The notes under the pieces are model-generated. The model worked only from the letters and a program-made list of their open reading frames with translations. It did no database searches and was not told the origin of the DNA. From assembly GCF_003590775.1 (NCBI RefSeq), contig NZ_QYUM01000002.1, positions 310,001-374,000 on the forward strand: a stretch of DNA of 64,000 nucleotides, in the 5' to 3' direction. The stretch comes from Sphingomonas cavernae. GTDB taxonomy: Bacteria > Pseudomonadota > Alphaproteobacteria > Sphingomonadales > Sphingomonadaceae. This document shows, one piece after another, positions 52,517 through 60,384 of this stretch (positions are counted from its first letter, which is position 1; each line of letters starts with the position of its first letter). Both the position numbers and the translations under genes were made by a program.

Positions 52517-52538
52517 CCCCTCCCTTCCAAGGGAGGGG
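52517..52538 (+). repeat. 10-bp palindrome between two operon genes
   Basis: CCCCTCCCTT and AAGGGAGGGG pair perfectly around a 2-nt loop. The stem lies two bases after the stop of the ThDP enzyme and ends just before the ribosome site (GAGGAG) of the aldehyde dehydrogenase gene. It could stabilise the upstream message or lower readthrough; it also resembles a widespread sphingomonad spacer motif. Confidence 0.75.
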
Positions 52539-52552
52539 TTGAGGAGAAGACA

Positions 52553-53986
52553 ATGACCCAACTCAAACCCGTCTACCCCCTCTACCTCAACAACAAGGCA
52601 GAGCAGCTCAACACCGATCTCGAGGTCACCGACAAGTTTACTGGCGAGGTTGCGTTCCGTTGCGCGCAGGCGGATGCGAAGACGATCGACGCGGGCATCC
52701 AGGGTGCGGTCGAGGCGGCCGAGCCAATGGCGCGCATGGCGAGCTATGAGCGGCAGGCAGTCCTCCAGCACTGCGTCGATCGCTTCAAGGAACGGTTCGA
52801 TGAGTTGGCCTATGCGCTCTGCGTCGAGGCGGGCAAGCCGATCAAGGATTCGGAGGGCGAGGTCAGCCGACTGATCGACACCTTCCGGATCGCCGCCGAG
52901 GAATCGGTGCGCATGACGGGCGAGGTCCAGCCGCTCGACATATCCCCGCGTGCAAAAGGCTATCAGGGCATATGGAAGCGCGTGCCGATCGGCCCCTGCT
53001 CGTTCATTTCGCCCTTCAACTTCCCCCTCAACCTCGCTGCTCACAAGATCGCGCCCGCGATCGCGGTCGGCTGCCCCTTCGTGATGAAGCCTGCCAGCCG
53101 CACGCCGCTGGGCGCAATAATCATGGGCGAGGTGCTCGCCGAGACCGACCTGCCCAAGGGTGCCTTCTCGATCCTCCCCGCGCACCGCGAAGGCGCCGAT
53201 CTCTTCACCGAGGATGATCGGCTCAAGCTGCTCAGTTTCACCGGCTCACCCGGCGTTGGTTGGGATCTGAAGGCCAAGGCGGGCAAGAAGAAGGTCGTGC
53301 TCGAACTGGGCGGCAATGCTGCGGTGATCGTCGATAGGGACGCGAACCTCGACGACGCGCTCGAACGCGTCATCTTCGGCGCCTTCTACCAGTCGGGCCA
53401 GAGCTGCATCGGAGTCCAGCGCATCCTGATTCACGCAGATGTCTATGACCGCTTCCGCGACATGCTCGTCGCGAAGATGAAAACGCTGGTCGCGGGCGAT
53501 CCCAAAGACCGCAATGTCTTCATCGGCCCGATGATCTCCGAAGGCGAGGCGAAGCGGCTCGACGGCTGGATCCAGGAAGCAGTGGCTGCCGGCGCGAAGC
53601 TGCTCTGCGGCGGCAAACGTGAAGGCGCGATGCTTGAAGCGACGCTGCTCGAAAATGTCGATCGGAACACCAAGCTCAATATCGAGGAAGCTTTCGGGCC
53701 CGTCGCGTTCCTGATCAGGTTCGACGATTTCAACGCCGCGCTCGACATCGTCAACGACAGCAAGTTCGGGCTTCAGGCGGGCGTCTTCACGCGCGATCTG
53801 TTCCAGATGTTCGACGCCTGGGACCGTCTCGACGTTGGCGGCGTCGTCATCAACGATGTGCCCAGCTATCGCGTCGACAACATGCCTTATGGCGGCGTCA
53901 AGGATTCGGGGCTCGGCCGCGAAGGCATCCGGTTCGCGATGGAGGACATGACCGAGATCCGCAATCTCGTCATCCGCCGGACCTGA
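52553..53986 (+). CDS. NAD(P)-dependent aldehyde dehydrogenase, 477 aa
   Basis: The full ALDH set: FISPFNFPLNLAAHKIAPAIA, the cofactor region SFTGSPGVGWDLK, general-base Glu in LELGGNAAVIV (near residue 250), nucleophile Cys in GQSCIGVQR (near 285), and NDVPSYRVDNMPYGG near the end. It oxidises an aldehyde to the acid; the substrate is open. GAGGAG precedes ATG 52553. Second gene after the ThDP enzyme; a double hairpin follows its stop. Confidence 0.92.
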   Translation: MTQLKPVYPLYLNNKAEQLNTDLEVTDKFTGEVAFRCAQADAKTIDAGIQGAVEAAEPMARMASYERQAVLQHCVDRFKERFDELAYALCVEAGKPIKDSEGEVSRLIDTFRIAAEESVRMTGEVQPLDISPRAKGYQGIWKRVPIGPCSFISPFNFPLNLAAHKIAPAIAVGCPFVMKPASRTPLGAIIMGEVLAETDLPKGAFSILPAHREGADLFTEDDRLKLLSFTGSPGVGWDLKAKAGKKKVVLELGGNAAVIVDRDANLDDALERVIFGAFYQSGQSCIGVQRILIHADVYDRFRDMLVAKMKTLVAGDPKDRNVFIGPMISEGEAKRLDGWIQEAVAAGAKLLCGGKREGAMLEATLLENVDRNTKLNIEEAFGPVAFLIRFDDFNAALDIVNDSKFGLQAGVFTRDLFQMFDAWDRLDVGGVVINDVPSYRVDNMPYGGVKDSGLGREGIRFAMEDMTEIRNLVIRRT

Positions 53987-54000
53987 GGTGGACGGTTAGA

Positions 54001-54100
54001 GCGTTTTCGAAGCAGGTGGAATCACCTGCTGACTCGGAAAACGCGTTTAATCAAAAGACTAGAGCAGCCGAGCCGATGCAATCGGATCGGAGTCTGCTCT
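54001..54100. repeat. Two adjacent stem-loops between convergent genes
   Basis: The first has outer arms GCGTTTTC/GAAAACGC (54001-54008, 54037-54044) and an inner perfect stem GCAGGTG/CACCTGC. The second has AGAGCAG/CTGCTCT (54061-54067, 54094-54100) and touches the stop codon of the minus-strand gene. The first type is a dispersed repeat in many alphaproteobacterial genomes. They lie between the ends of the aldehyde dehydrogenase gene and the cyclic-nucleotide-binding gene and probably end transcription from both sides. Confidence 0.75.
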
Positions 54101-54764
54101 AATTCGCGGCGGCTGCGCGCTGGTTGGATGCGACCAGCTTGTCGGCAAGCGCCTGGCGGAACGCCGTCTCGAATGCGCTGCGCACATCGGGGTGCTCGTC
54201 GAGATAGCGCCGCAGCGTTCCCGCAGGGATGCACCAGAGCCGCGACGGCGCGCCGAGCTCGACCGACACCGTCGCGGGCTCACCCGTCAGAACGGTCATT
54301 TCGCCGATGAAGGTTCCGGGCGGGCATTCGGCGATCGCCTTGCCGTCGCTCAGGATTCTCGCCCAGCCGCTTGCCAGGTAATAGAGATGCGTGAGCGGCT
54401 CGCCAGCACGGGTCAGAGCGTCGCCCGCACGCGCGGAAAGCCAATAGCCCTGATCGAGCAGGTGGCGTGCGGACGTGCGTCGAAGCCGGGGGAACATCGC
54501 CTTGAGCAGATCCTGTTCCTCCGGGCTGAAGGACACGCGATATTCGGCGGCGACGAGGCGAGCGAGCATGGATCCCGTCACCAAGATCAGCAGCGCTGCC
54601 CCGACGGTCTCGACGAGGCTTGCCGTCACGAAGAGCGCGTGAAGCAACCATGCGATGCCCGCCGCGAGAAGCGCGATCCGCATTGCCGTTATCGTCGGCA
54701 TCAGCGCCGCGGCGATGAGCAACAGCCACGCCGCGCCGCGGATCAGATCTCCCGACAGAGACAT
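54099..54764 (-). CDS. Membrane-anchored cyclic-nucleotide-binding protein (Popeye-like layout), 221 aa
   Basis: Three hydrophobic helices fill residues 8-75 (IRGAAWLLLIAAAL, IALLAAGIAWLLHALF, VGAALLILVTGSML). A cNMP-binding beta-roll follows: GYWLSARAGDALTRAGEPLTHLYYLASG, PPGTFIGEMTVLTGEPATVSVELG with the phosphate-cassette Glu, and an end helix. No DNA-binding domain follows, so this is not a Crp regulator. Three helices plus a cNMP domain is the layout of Popeye-domain proteins. ATG 54764 has GGAAGG; the frame to 55085 overlaps the promoter of the cytochrome operon and is rejected. Divergent from that operon. Confidence 0.82.
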   Translation of the reverse strand: MSLSGDLIRGAAWLLLIAAALMPTITAMRIALLAAGIAWLLHALFVTASLVETVGAALLILVTGSMLARLVAAEYRVSFSPEEQDLLKAMFPRLRRTSARHLLDQGYWLSARAGDALTRAGEPLTHLYYLASGWARILSDGKAIAECPPGTFIGEMTVLTGEPATVSVELGAPSRLWCIPAGTLRRYLDEHPDVRSAFETAFRQALADKLVASNQRAAAAN

Positions 54765-54875
54765 TTCGAGCCTTCCCCGGTTTCGATCGCTCAGGCGTGG
54801 AGGAATAGGCCACAACATACGGAGTTTACAAAATGAAAACGCCCGGCCGATGGTGCTTTTCTTGCCGCTAACCGC

Positions 54876-54911
54876 TTGCCAATAAACCGGCAAACGGACA
54901 TAGACTGTCCG
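54876..54911. promoter_or_regulatory. Inverted repeats in the divergent cytochrome promoter gap
   Basis: CGGACA (54895-54900) and TGTCCG (54906-54911) form a perfect 6-bp dyad with a 5-nt spacer, and TTGCC/GGCAA (54876-54880, 54889-54893) form another just before it. Both lie in the 214-nt gap between the cNMP-binding gene and the cytochrome operon. TTGCCA at 54876 could also be a -35 box. They are candidate binding sites for an unknown regulator. Confidence 0.4.
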
Positions 54912-54978
54912 AAAATGGGTCGCACCGCATAATGAGATAAAGCCGGCTTCAGGGGCCGGAAACGGGGACACGTTGCGG

Positions 54979-56376
54979 ATGGGTGCTGGGGGCACGATTG
55001 CCGATCGCATGCTGGGTTTTGCATTGCTCGCGGTCATCGCGGCGATGGCCTTGGTCGCGCTCGGCATAGGCCTGTCTCCCTCCACCCCGCCCGCCGACGC
55101 GCAAGCCCCCGCAAAGGGCGTCCATCTCGGCGTTGCCTCGTGCAGCGGGTCGACCTGCCACGGCCGTCAGGAAGCCGACGGCAAGATCGTCCGTCAGGAC
55201 GAACTGATGCGCTGGCAGGAACCGTCCACCCCCGGCGGCGCGCACAGCCGCGCCTTCAGCATCCTGTCCAATGCCCGCAGCCAGCAGATCGCCTCGCGCC
55301 TCGGCATCGGTGCGGCAACCTCCGCGCCGATGTGCCTTGGCTGCCACTCGGCACCCGCGAGCCAGCGGGGTCCGCGCTTCCAGACGGGCGACGGCGTCGG
55401 CTGCGAAAGTTGCCATGGCGGGGCGTCGGGATGGATCGCCGCGCATTACTCGGTCGGGGCTAGCCACAGGCGGAACGTCTCGCTGGGCATGGTTCCGCTC
55501 GAAAATCCGCGTGCGCGCGCCTCGGTCTGCCTCGACTGCCATTTCGGCAGCGCCGACGAGGGCCAGTTCGTCAATCACCGCATCATGGCCGCAGGCCATC
55601 CGCGCATCTCGTTCGAACTCGATCTTTTCTCGACGCTGCAGCAGCATCATGACGAGGATGCGGATTATGCCCAGCGCAAGGGACGCAGCAACAATGTCCG
55701 CTTCTGGGCGGTCGGTCAGGCGATGGCGCTTGATCGCGCGCTCGGCCTCTATGCCAATCCCGGCCTTGGTCAGGAAGGCGTGTTTCCCGAATTCTACTTC
55801 TTCGACTGCCACACCTGTCACCGCCGCATATATGACGGCGAGGCTGCGGTGAAGACGGGCGTGCGCAATCCCGCGCGGCCGATCCCCGAGGGCATGCCCG
55901 CCTTCAACGACGAGAACATGATCATGCTCTCCGCCGCCGCGCGCGTCGCTGCACCCGGGCTCGCACAACGCTTCGACGCCGACAGCCGTGCCTTCCATGC
56001 CGCGCTCGCGCAGAACCGCGGCGCGGCCGTCGCCGCCGCGGGCAAGCTGCGCGCAAGCGCCAATGCGCTTGCCGATGCCTTTTCGGGGGCAGGCTTCGGC
56101 CGCGCGCAGACCTTCCAGATTATCGAGACGATCGCGGGCGAAGCGATCAACCCGCGCTACACCGATTATGAAGGCAGCGTGCAGGCGGTGATGGCAGTCG
56201 ACACGCTGCTCAACGCGCTGGTCAATTCGGGCGCGGTATCGAACGGCGCAGCAGGCGCGATCCGTCCCGACATCAACGCCGCCTATGCCGCGGTCAAGGA
56301 TCCCAACGCCTACAAGCCGATCGAATTTCGCCGGTCGCTGGGCAGCGCGGTCCGGACGATCAGGACGTTGAAGTGA
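54979..56376 (+). CDS. Cytochrome c554-like multiheme protein, 465 aa
   Basis: An N-terminal membrane segment or uncleaved signal (MLGFALLAVIAAMALVALGIGL) is followed by five heme sites: CSGSTCH (residue 55, with four residues between the Cys), CLGCH (119), CESCH (142), CLDCH (184) and CHTCH (277). The spacing and the WQEPSTPGGAHSRAF region match the cytochrome c554 family, which passes electrons in the periplasm. After residue 300 the protein is helical without heme sites. ATG 54979 is chosen; GGGGA lies about 11 nt upstream. The stop overlaps the next ATG (TGATG). First gene of the operon, probably a periplasmic electron carrier anchored to the inner membrane. Confidence 0.87.
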   Translation: MGAGGTIADRMLGFALLAVIAAMALVALGIGLSPSTPPADAQAPAKGVHLGVASCSGSTCHGRQEADGKIVRQDELMRWQEPSTPGGAHSRAFSILSNARSQQIASRLGIGAATSAPMCLGCHSAPASQRGPRFQTGDGVGCESCHGGASGWIAAHYSVGASHRRNVSLGMVPLENPRARASVCLDCHFGSADEGQFVNHRIMAAGHPRISFELDLFSTLQQHHDEDADYAQRKGRSNNVRFWAVGQAMALDRALGLYANPGLGQEGVFPEFYFFDCHTCHRRIYDGEAAVKTGVRNPARPIPEGMPAFNDENMIMLSAAARVAAPGLAQRFDADSRAFHAALAQNRGAAVAAAGKLRASANALADAFSGAGFGRAQTFQIIETIAGEAINPRYTDYEGSVQAVMAVDTLLNALVNSGAVSNGAAGAIRPDINAAYAAVKDPNAYKPIEFRRSLGSAVRTIRTLK

Positions 56377-58346
56377 TGCGTAGCCGTTTCCCGGCCCTGC
56401 TCGTGGGCGCGGCCCTGATCCTGAGTTCCTGCGGCGGGAGCGATGGCGGCAGCACGCCTACCCCCACGCCAACGCCCACCCCTACCCCCTCGCCCGGCGG
56501 CCTCTACACCGCACCCGCGCAGGAGGCGCTGACCTCCGCCGAGGTGCAGCAGATCATCGCGCAGGCCGTCGCCGAAGCGCAGGCCCGCAGCAAACCCGCA
56601 AGCATCGCGGTCGTCGACCGCGTCGGCAACGTCCTCGGCGTTTTCGTGATGAACGGCGCCAACCCCAATCTTGCCGTGCCCAGGCCAGCCGATGGCAGCA
56701 GCTTCGATCTTCAGGGCGTGAATGTCCCCGGCGCAGTAGCGGGTGCAATCGCGAAGGCAATCACGGGAGCCTATCTCTCGTCGGGCGGCAACGCCTTCAC
56801 CACGCGCGCCGCCAGCCAGATCGTGCAGGAGCATTTCCCGCCCGCACCGAGCACGGTGGGGCTGGAATCGGGCCCATTGTTTGGCGTGCAGTTCAGCCAG
56901 CTCCCCTGCTCCGATCTATCGGCGCGCTTCATGGCGGGCGGCGGCGCGTCGGCGCTGATCGGCCCCAAGCGCTCGCCGCTCGGCCTTTCCGCGGATGCGG
57001 GCGGCATTCCGCTCTACAAGAACGGCGTGGTGGTGGGCGGCATCGGCGTGATGGCCGACGGCGTCTACAGCTTCGATCCCAATATCCTCGACACCGACAG
57101 CGATGACGAGGAATTCATCGCGGTTGCCGGCACGGCCACTTTCGCCGCGCCCGATACGATCCGCGCCAACCGCATCACCGTCGACGGGACCTCGCTGCGC
57201 TATGCCGACGCGACACCCGCGGGTCTGAAGAGCAATCCCGCCACCGCTCCCGGCTTCGCCGCTATCAACGGCGCACAGGGCGCGCTCACCAGCGTCAACG
57301 GCTATTACAATGCGGCGGGCGGCGTGCTCGCGGGCACCGCTTACGGCACCGAAGCTTCGGGCATTCGCCGCGCGACCGCAGCGGAGTTCTCGAACACCGA
57401 CGCCTTCATCCTCACCAACGGCGCGGGTGCAAACCGCTATCCGATCCGCGCAGGCACCGATGCGGGCACCGTATCCGCCCCTCTCAGCGCAACCGAGGCG
57501 CGCGCGATCCTCGAGGAAGCCTTTGCGGTCATGTCTCGCGCCCGCGCTCAGATCCGCCAGCCGCTCGACAGCCGCGCACAGGTGACGATCTCGCTCGTCG
57601 ACACGCACGGCGCGGTGCTGGGCATCGTCCGCTCGCCGGACGCGCCGATCTTCGGCACCGACGTCTCGTTGCAAAAGGCGCGGACGGGGATGTTCTTCTC
57701 GAACGCGCAAGCGGGTGCGCAACTGCTCGGCAATCCCAGCACCGACGTGCAAGGCTTTGTCAGCAACGCACGGACCTTCTTTGGCGATCCCAACGCCCTT
57801 AGCGGACGCTTCGCCTTTGCCGATCGCGCCATCGGCAATGTCTCACGCCCCTACTTCCCCGATGGCGAGGTCGGCCGCCCCAATGGCCCCTTCTCGCGTC
57901 CCATTGCCAGCTTCAATCCCTTCTCGACGGGGCTCCAGTCGGCACTGGTCAAGGACAACATCCTCCAGCATGTCGGCTTCATCCTTGGCGCCGGAACGGA
58001 CACGCCACAACGCTGCACCGCGACGCCCGACGTGGTCGCGGGCCAGAATCGGCTGCAGAACGGCATCCAGATCTTCCCCGGCTCGGTGCCGATCTATCGC
58101 GGCAGCCAGCTCGTCGGCGGCATCGGCGTTTCGGGCGACGGCATCGATCAGGACGACATGATCAGCTTCCTCGGCCTGCACAATGCGGGCCTGCGCGTCG
58201 GCGGCATCGGCAATGCCGCGCCCGCTATCCGCTCCGACCAGATTACCGTCGCGGTCGGCAGCCAGAATGTGCGGCTGCGTTACATAAGCTGCCCCTTCGC
58301 GCCCTTTCTGGACACCGCCCAGCAGAATGTCTGTCAGGGGCTGTGA
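56376..58346 (+). CDS. Lipoprotein with two GlcG/HbpS-like domains, 656 aa
   Basis: Signal with lipobox LILSSC (Cys near residue 19), then a Thr-Pro repeat linker. Two homologous halves follow, each opening with a helix and the core IAVVDRVGNVLGVF (first) or ISLVDTHGAVLGIV (second), and each closing with the strand pair IPLYKNGVVVGGIGVMADG or VPIYRGSQLVGGIGVSGDG. This is the GlcG/HbpS (heme-binding, formerly DUF336) fold, here duplicated and with about 100-residue insertions. Heme or cofactor binding in the periplasm is therefore possible. Coupled to the cytochrome gene before it by TGATG; a palindromic repeat separates it from the barrel gene. Confidence 0.83.
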   Translation: MRSRFPALLVGAALILSSCGGSDGGSTPTPTPTPTPTPSPGGLYTAPAQEALTSAEVQQIIAQAVAEAQARSKPASIAVVDRVGNVLGVFVMNGANPNLAVPRPADGSSFDLQGVNVPGAVAGAIAKAITGAYLSSGGNAFTTRAASQIVQEHFPPAPSTVGLESGPLFGVQFSQLPCSDLSARFMAGGGASALIGPKRSPLGLSADAGGIPLYKNGVVVGGIGVMADGVYSFDPNILDTDSDDEEFIAVAGTATFAAPDTIRANRITVDGTSLRYADATPAGLKSNPATAPGFAAINGAQGALTSVNGYYNAAGGVLAGTAYGTEASGIRRATAAEFSNTDAFILTNGAGANRYPIRAGTDAGTVSAPLSATEARAILEEAFAVMSRARAQIRQPLDSRAQVTISLVDTHGAVLGIVRSPDAPIFGTDVSLQKARTGMFFSNAQAGAQLLGNPSTDVQGFVSNARTFFGDPNALSGRFAFADRAIGNVSRPYFPDGEVGRPNGPFSRPIASFNPFSTGLQSALVKDNILQHVGFILGAGTDTPQRCTATPDVVAGQNRLQNGIQIFPGSVPIYRGSQLVGGIGVSGDGIDQDDMISFLGLHNAGLRVGGIGNAAPAIRSDQITVAVGSQNVRLRYISCPFAPFLDTAQQNVCQGL

Positions 58347-58371
58347 GGATGTACCCCTACCTCCCGCTCGC

Positions 58372-58456
58372 TGTCATCCCCGCGAAAGCGGGGATCCAGA
58401 CGATTTCTGAGACTGGCACCAGCTTCCTCTGGATTCCCGCTTTCGCGGGAATGACA
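58372..58456. repeat. Palindromic repeat, 28-nt arms (TGTCATCCCCGCGAAAG family)
   Basis: Arms 58372-58399 and 58429-58456 match with two mismatches around a 29-nt loop. The motif is a well-known type of dispersed proteobacterial repeat. It lies between the GlcG lipoprotein stop and the ATG of the beta-barrel gene, only 18 nt before that ATG, inside what should be an operon. Confidence 0.92.
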
Positions 58457-58473
58457 GGTGGGGATCTGTAGAG

Positions 58474-60384
58474 ATGCCCGTCGCCGCCTCCTTCATTCCG
58501 CTGCTGGCCACCATGTCGGGCAATGCCGCCGTCGTGGAAACCGAAGGACTGAGCGCGGACCTTATCGAGACGCGGCTGGCTGCCAGCTTCGCGGGCGAGC
58601 AGGAAACTCCGCCGGCACAGGGCCAGCAAACCGCACCCGCCGAACCCGAGATCGAGGCCGATGACGCGCTCATCGAGGGCCGCAAGCGTCCGGGCCAGCC
58701 TCCGACGCTGCCCGACAAGGTCACGCAGGAAAATCCGGGTGCGGTCCGCCCGCCGCCGCCCGAGGCGTTCCCCGCCGACAGTTTCCCGATCCCCGATCGC
58801 TGGAGGCTCATCGAATCGCTGGGGCTGGTGAAGGAACGCTGGTTCGATCCCTATCACCAGAACACGCTGAAGGGCGACCGCCCGATCAACCGCGAAAAGG
58901 TGAAGTGGCTGCCCATCAAGGAGGACGACTGGTTCTTCGCATTGAACGCGGTATCGGACACCGTGGTCGAACCGCGCAGCTTCCCGATCCCCGTGGGCGT
59001 CCAGACCACCGACCGTCCGGGCAGCAACGACGTCTTCGGGCGCACCAACAGCCTCGTGCTCGCGCAGACCTTCATCGTCGGCGCGGCGCTGATCAAGGGT
59101 TCGACCGCGTACAAGCCGCCCGATGTCGAATATCGGCTGACGCTCGCCTATCAGGTCAATCATGTCGACGTTCCCGAACGCCGCGTGCTGTTCGTCGAGC
59201 CCTCGAAGCCGACGCACCGCACCGACGACTTTCTCGGCGTGCAGGAAGCGTTTATCGACTATCACCTCGCGAACACTTCGGACCGCTATGACTTCCGTTC
59301 GATCCGCGTCGGCATCCAGCCCTTCAACATGGATTTCCGCGGTTTCCTTTTTCAGGACAACCAGCTCGGCATCCGCCTGTTCGGCAATCGCGACAATAAC
59401 CGCTTCCAGTTCAATCTGGGCGCGATCTGGCGGCTGGAAAAGGACACAAATTCGGGACTCAACGACGTCACGCAGAGCCCGCGCGACGACTGGACGCTGT
59501 TCGCCAACGTCTTCCGGCAGGACTTCCCCTTTCCCGGCTTCACCAGCCAGCTTTCGGCGACGCTCAACATCAACCGCGAGGCAGATGATATAGAGATCGA
59601 CGACAACGGCTTTCCCGTTCGCCCCGCGCTGCTCGGCGACCTGCGCGGGCGCGACTACGACATCGGCTATATCGGCTATTCGGGCGACGGCCGCATCGGG
59701 CGCATAAACCTCACCCATTCGCTCTATGCGGCGCTGGGCGAGGACCGGAACAGCATCTTCACCGGCAAACAGGCGGAGGTCCGCGCCTATTTCGCCGCCG
59801 CCGAGGCGAGCTATGACGTCAACTGGGCGCGCTTCCGCGTCTCAGGCCTGTTCGCGAGCGGCGACGGCGATCCTTACGACAACACCGAGCGCGGTTTCGA
59901 CGCGATCTTCGAAAACCCGATATTCGCGGGCGCCGACACAAGCTACTGGATCCGCCAGACCATCCCCTTTGCAGGCGGCGGGCGCGTCATCAGCATCCAG
60001 GGGCGCAACGGCATCCTCAATTCGCTGCGCTCGTCCAAGGAACAGGGACAGTCCAACTTCAACAATCCGGGCACTATGCTTGTGGGTGCGGGCGCGGATT
60101 TCGACCTAACTCCCGAATTTCGCCTGTCGGGCAACGTCAACCATCTCTGGTTCCACAAGACCGAGGTGCTGCAGGCGCTCAGGAACGAAGGCTCGATCCC
60201 CAACGATATCGGCTGGGACCTTTCGGCGGCCGCGATCTGGCGCCCCAAGGCGACGCAGAACATCGTGCTGCGCCTGTCGGGGGCGGTGCTCGATCCCGGC
60301 AAGGGCTTCCGCGATCTCTTCACCAATGCGCGGCGTGACGACCGCTATTACTCCGTTCTCTTCAACGCGATTCTGGCTTTCTGA
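58474..60384 (+). CDS. Outer-membrane beta-barrel protein, 636 aa
   Basis: After a weak signal region (MPVAASFIPLLATMSGNAA) and a Pro-rich linker (residues 40-100) the protein is a run of alternating amphipathic strands with aromatic girdles. Examples are RFQFNLGAIWRLEKD, TLFANVFRQDFPFPGF, NLTHSLYAALGED and FRVSGLFASGDGD. It ends in FNAILAF, with a terminal Phe as required by the barrel assembly machinery. It does not show MtrB marker cysteines. No substrate is known. The stop overlaps the ATG of the decaheme gene. It may form a pore that holds the large cytochrome, as in porin-cytochrome complexes. Confidence 0.82.
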   Translation: MPVAASFIPLLATMSGNAAVVETEGLSADLIETRLAASFAGEQETPPAQGQQTAPAEPEIEADDALIEGRKRPGQPPTLPDKVTQENPGAVRPPPPEAFPADSFPIPDRWRLIESLGLVKERWFDPYHQNTLKGDRPINREKVKWLPIKEDDWFFALNAVSDTVVEPRSFPIPVGVQTTDRPGSNDVFGRTNSLVLAQTFIVGAALIKGSTAYKPPDVEYRLTLAYQVNHVDVPERRVLFVEPSKPTHRTDDFLGVQEAFIDYHLANTSDRYDFRSIRVGIQPFNMDFRGFLFQDNQLGIRLFGNRDNNRFQFNLGAIWRLEKDTNSGLNDVTQSPRDDWTLFANVFRQDFPFPGFTSQLSATLNINREADDIEIDDNGFPVRPALLGDLRGRDYDIGYIGYSGDGRIGRINLTHSLYAALGEDRNSIFTGKQAEVRAYFAAAEASYDVNWARFRVSGLFASGDGDPYDNTERGFDAIFENPIFAGADTSYWIRQTIPFAGGGRVISIQGRNGILNSLRSSKEQGQSNFNNPGTMLVGAGADFDLTPEFRLSGNVNHLWFHKTEVLQALRNEGSIPNDIGWDLSAAAIWRPKATQNIVLRLSGAVLDPGKGFRDLFTNARRDDRYYSVLFNAILAF

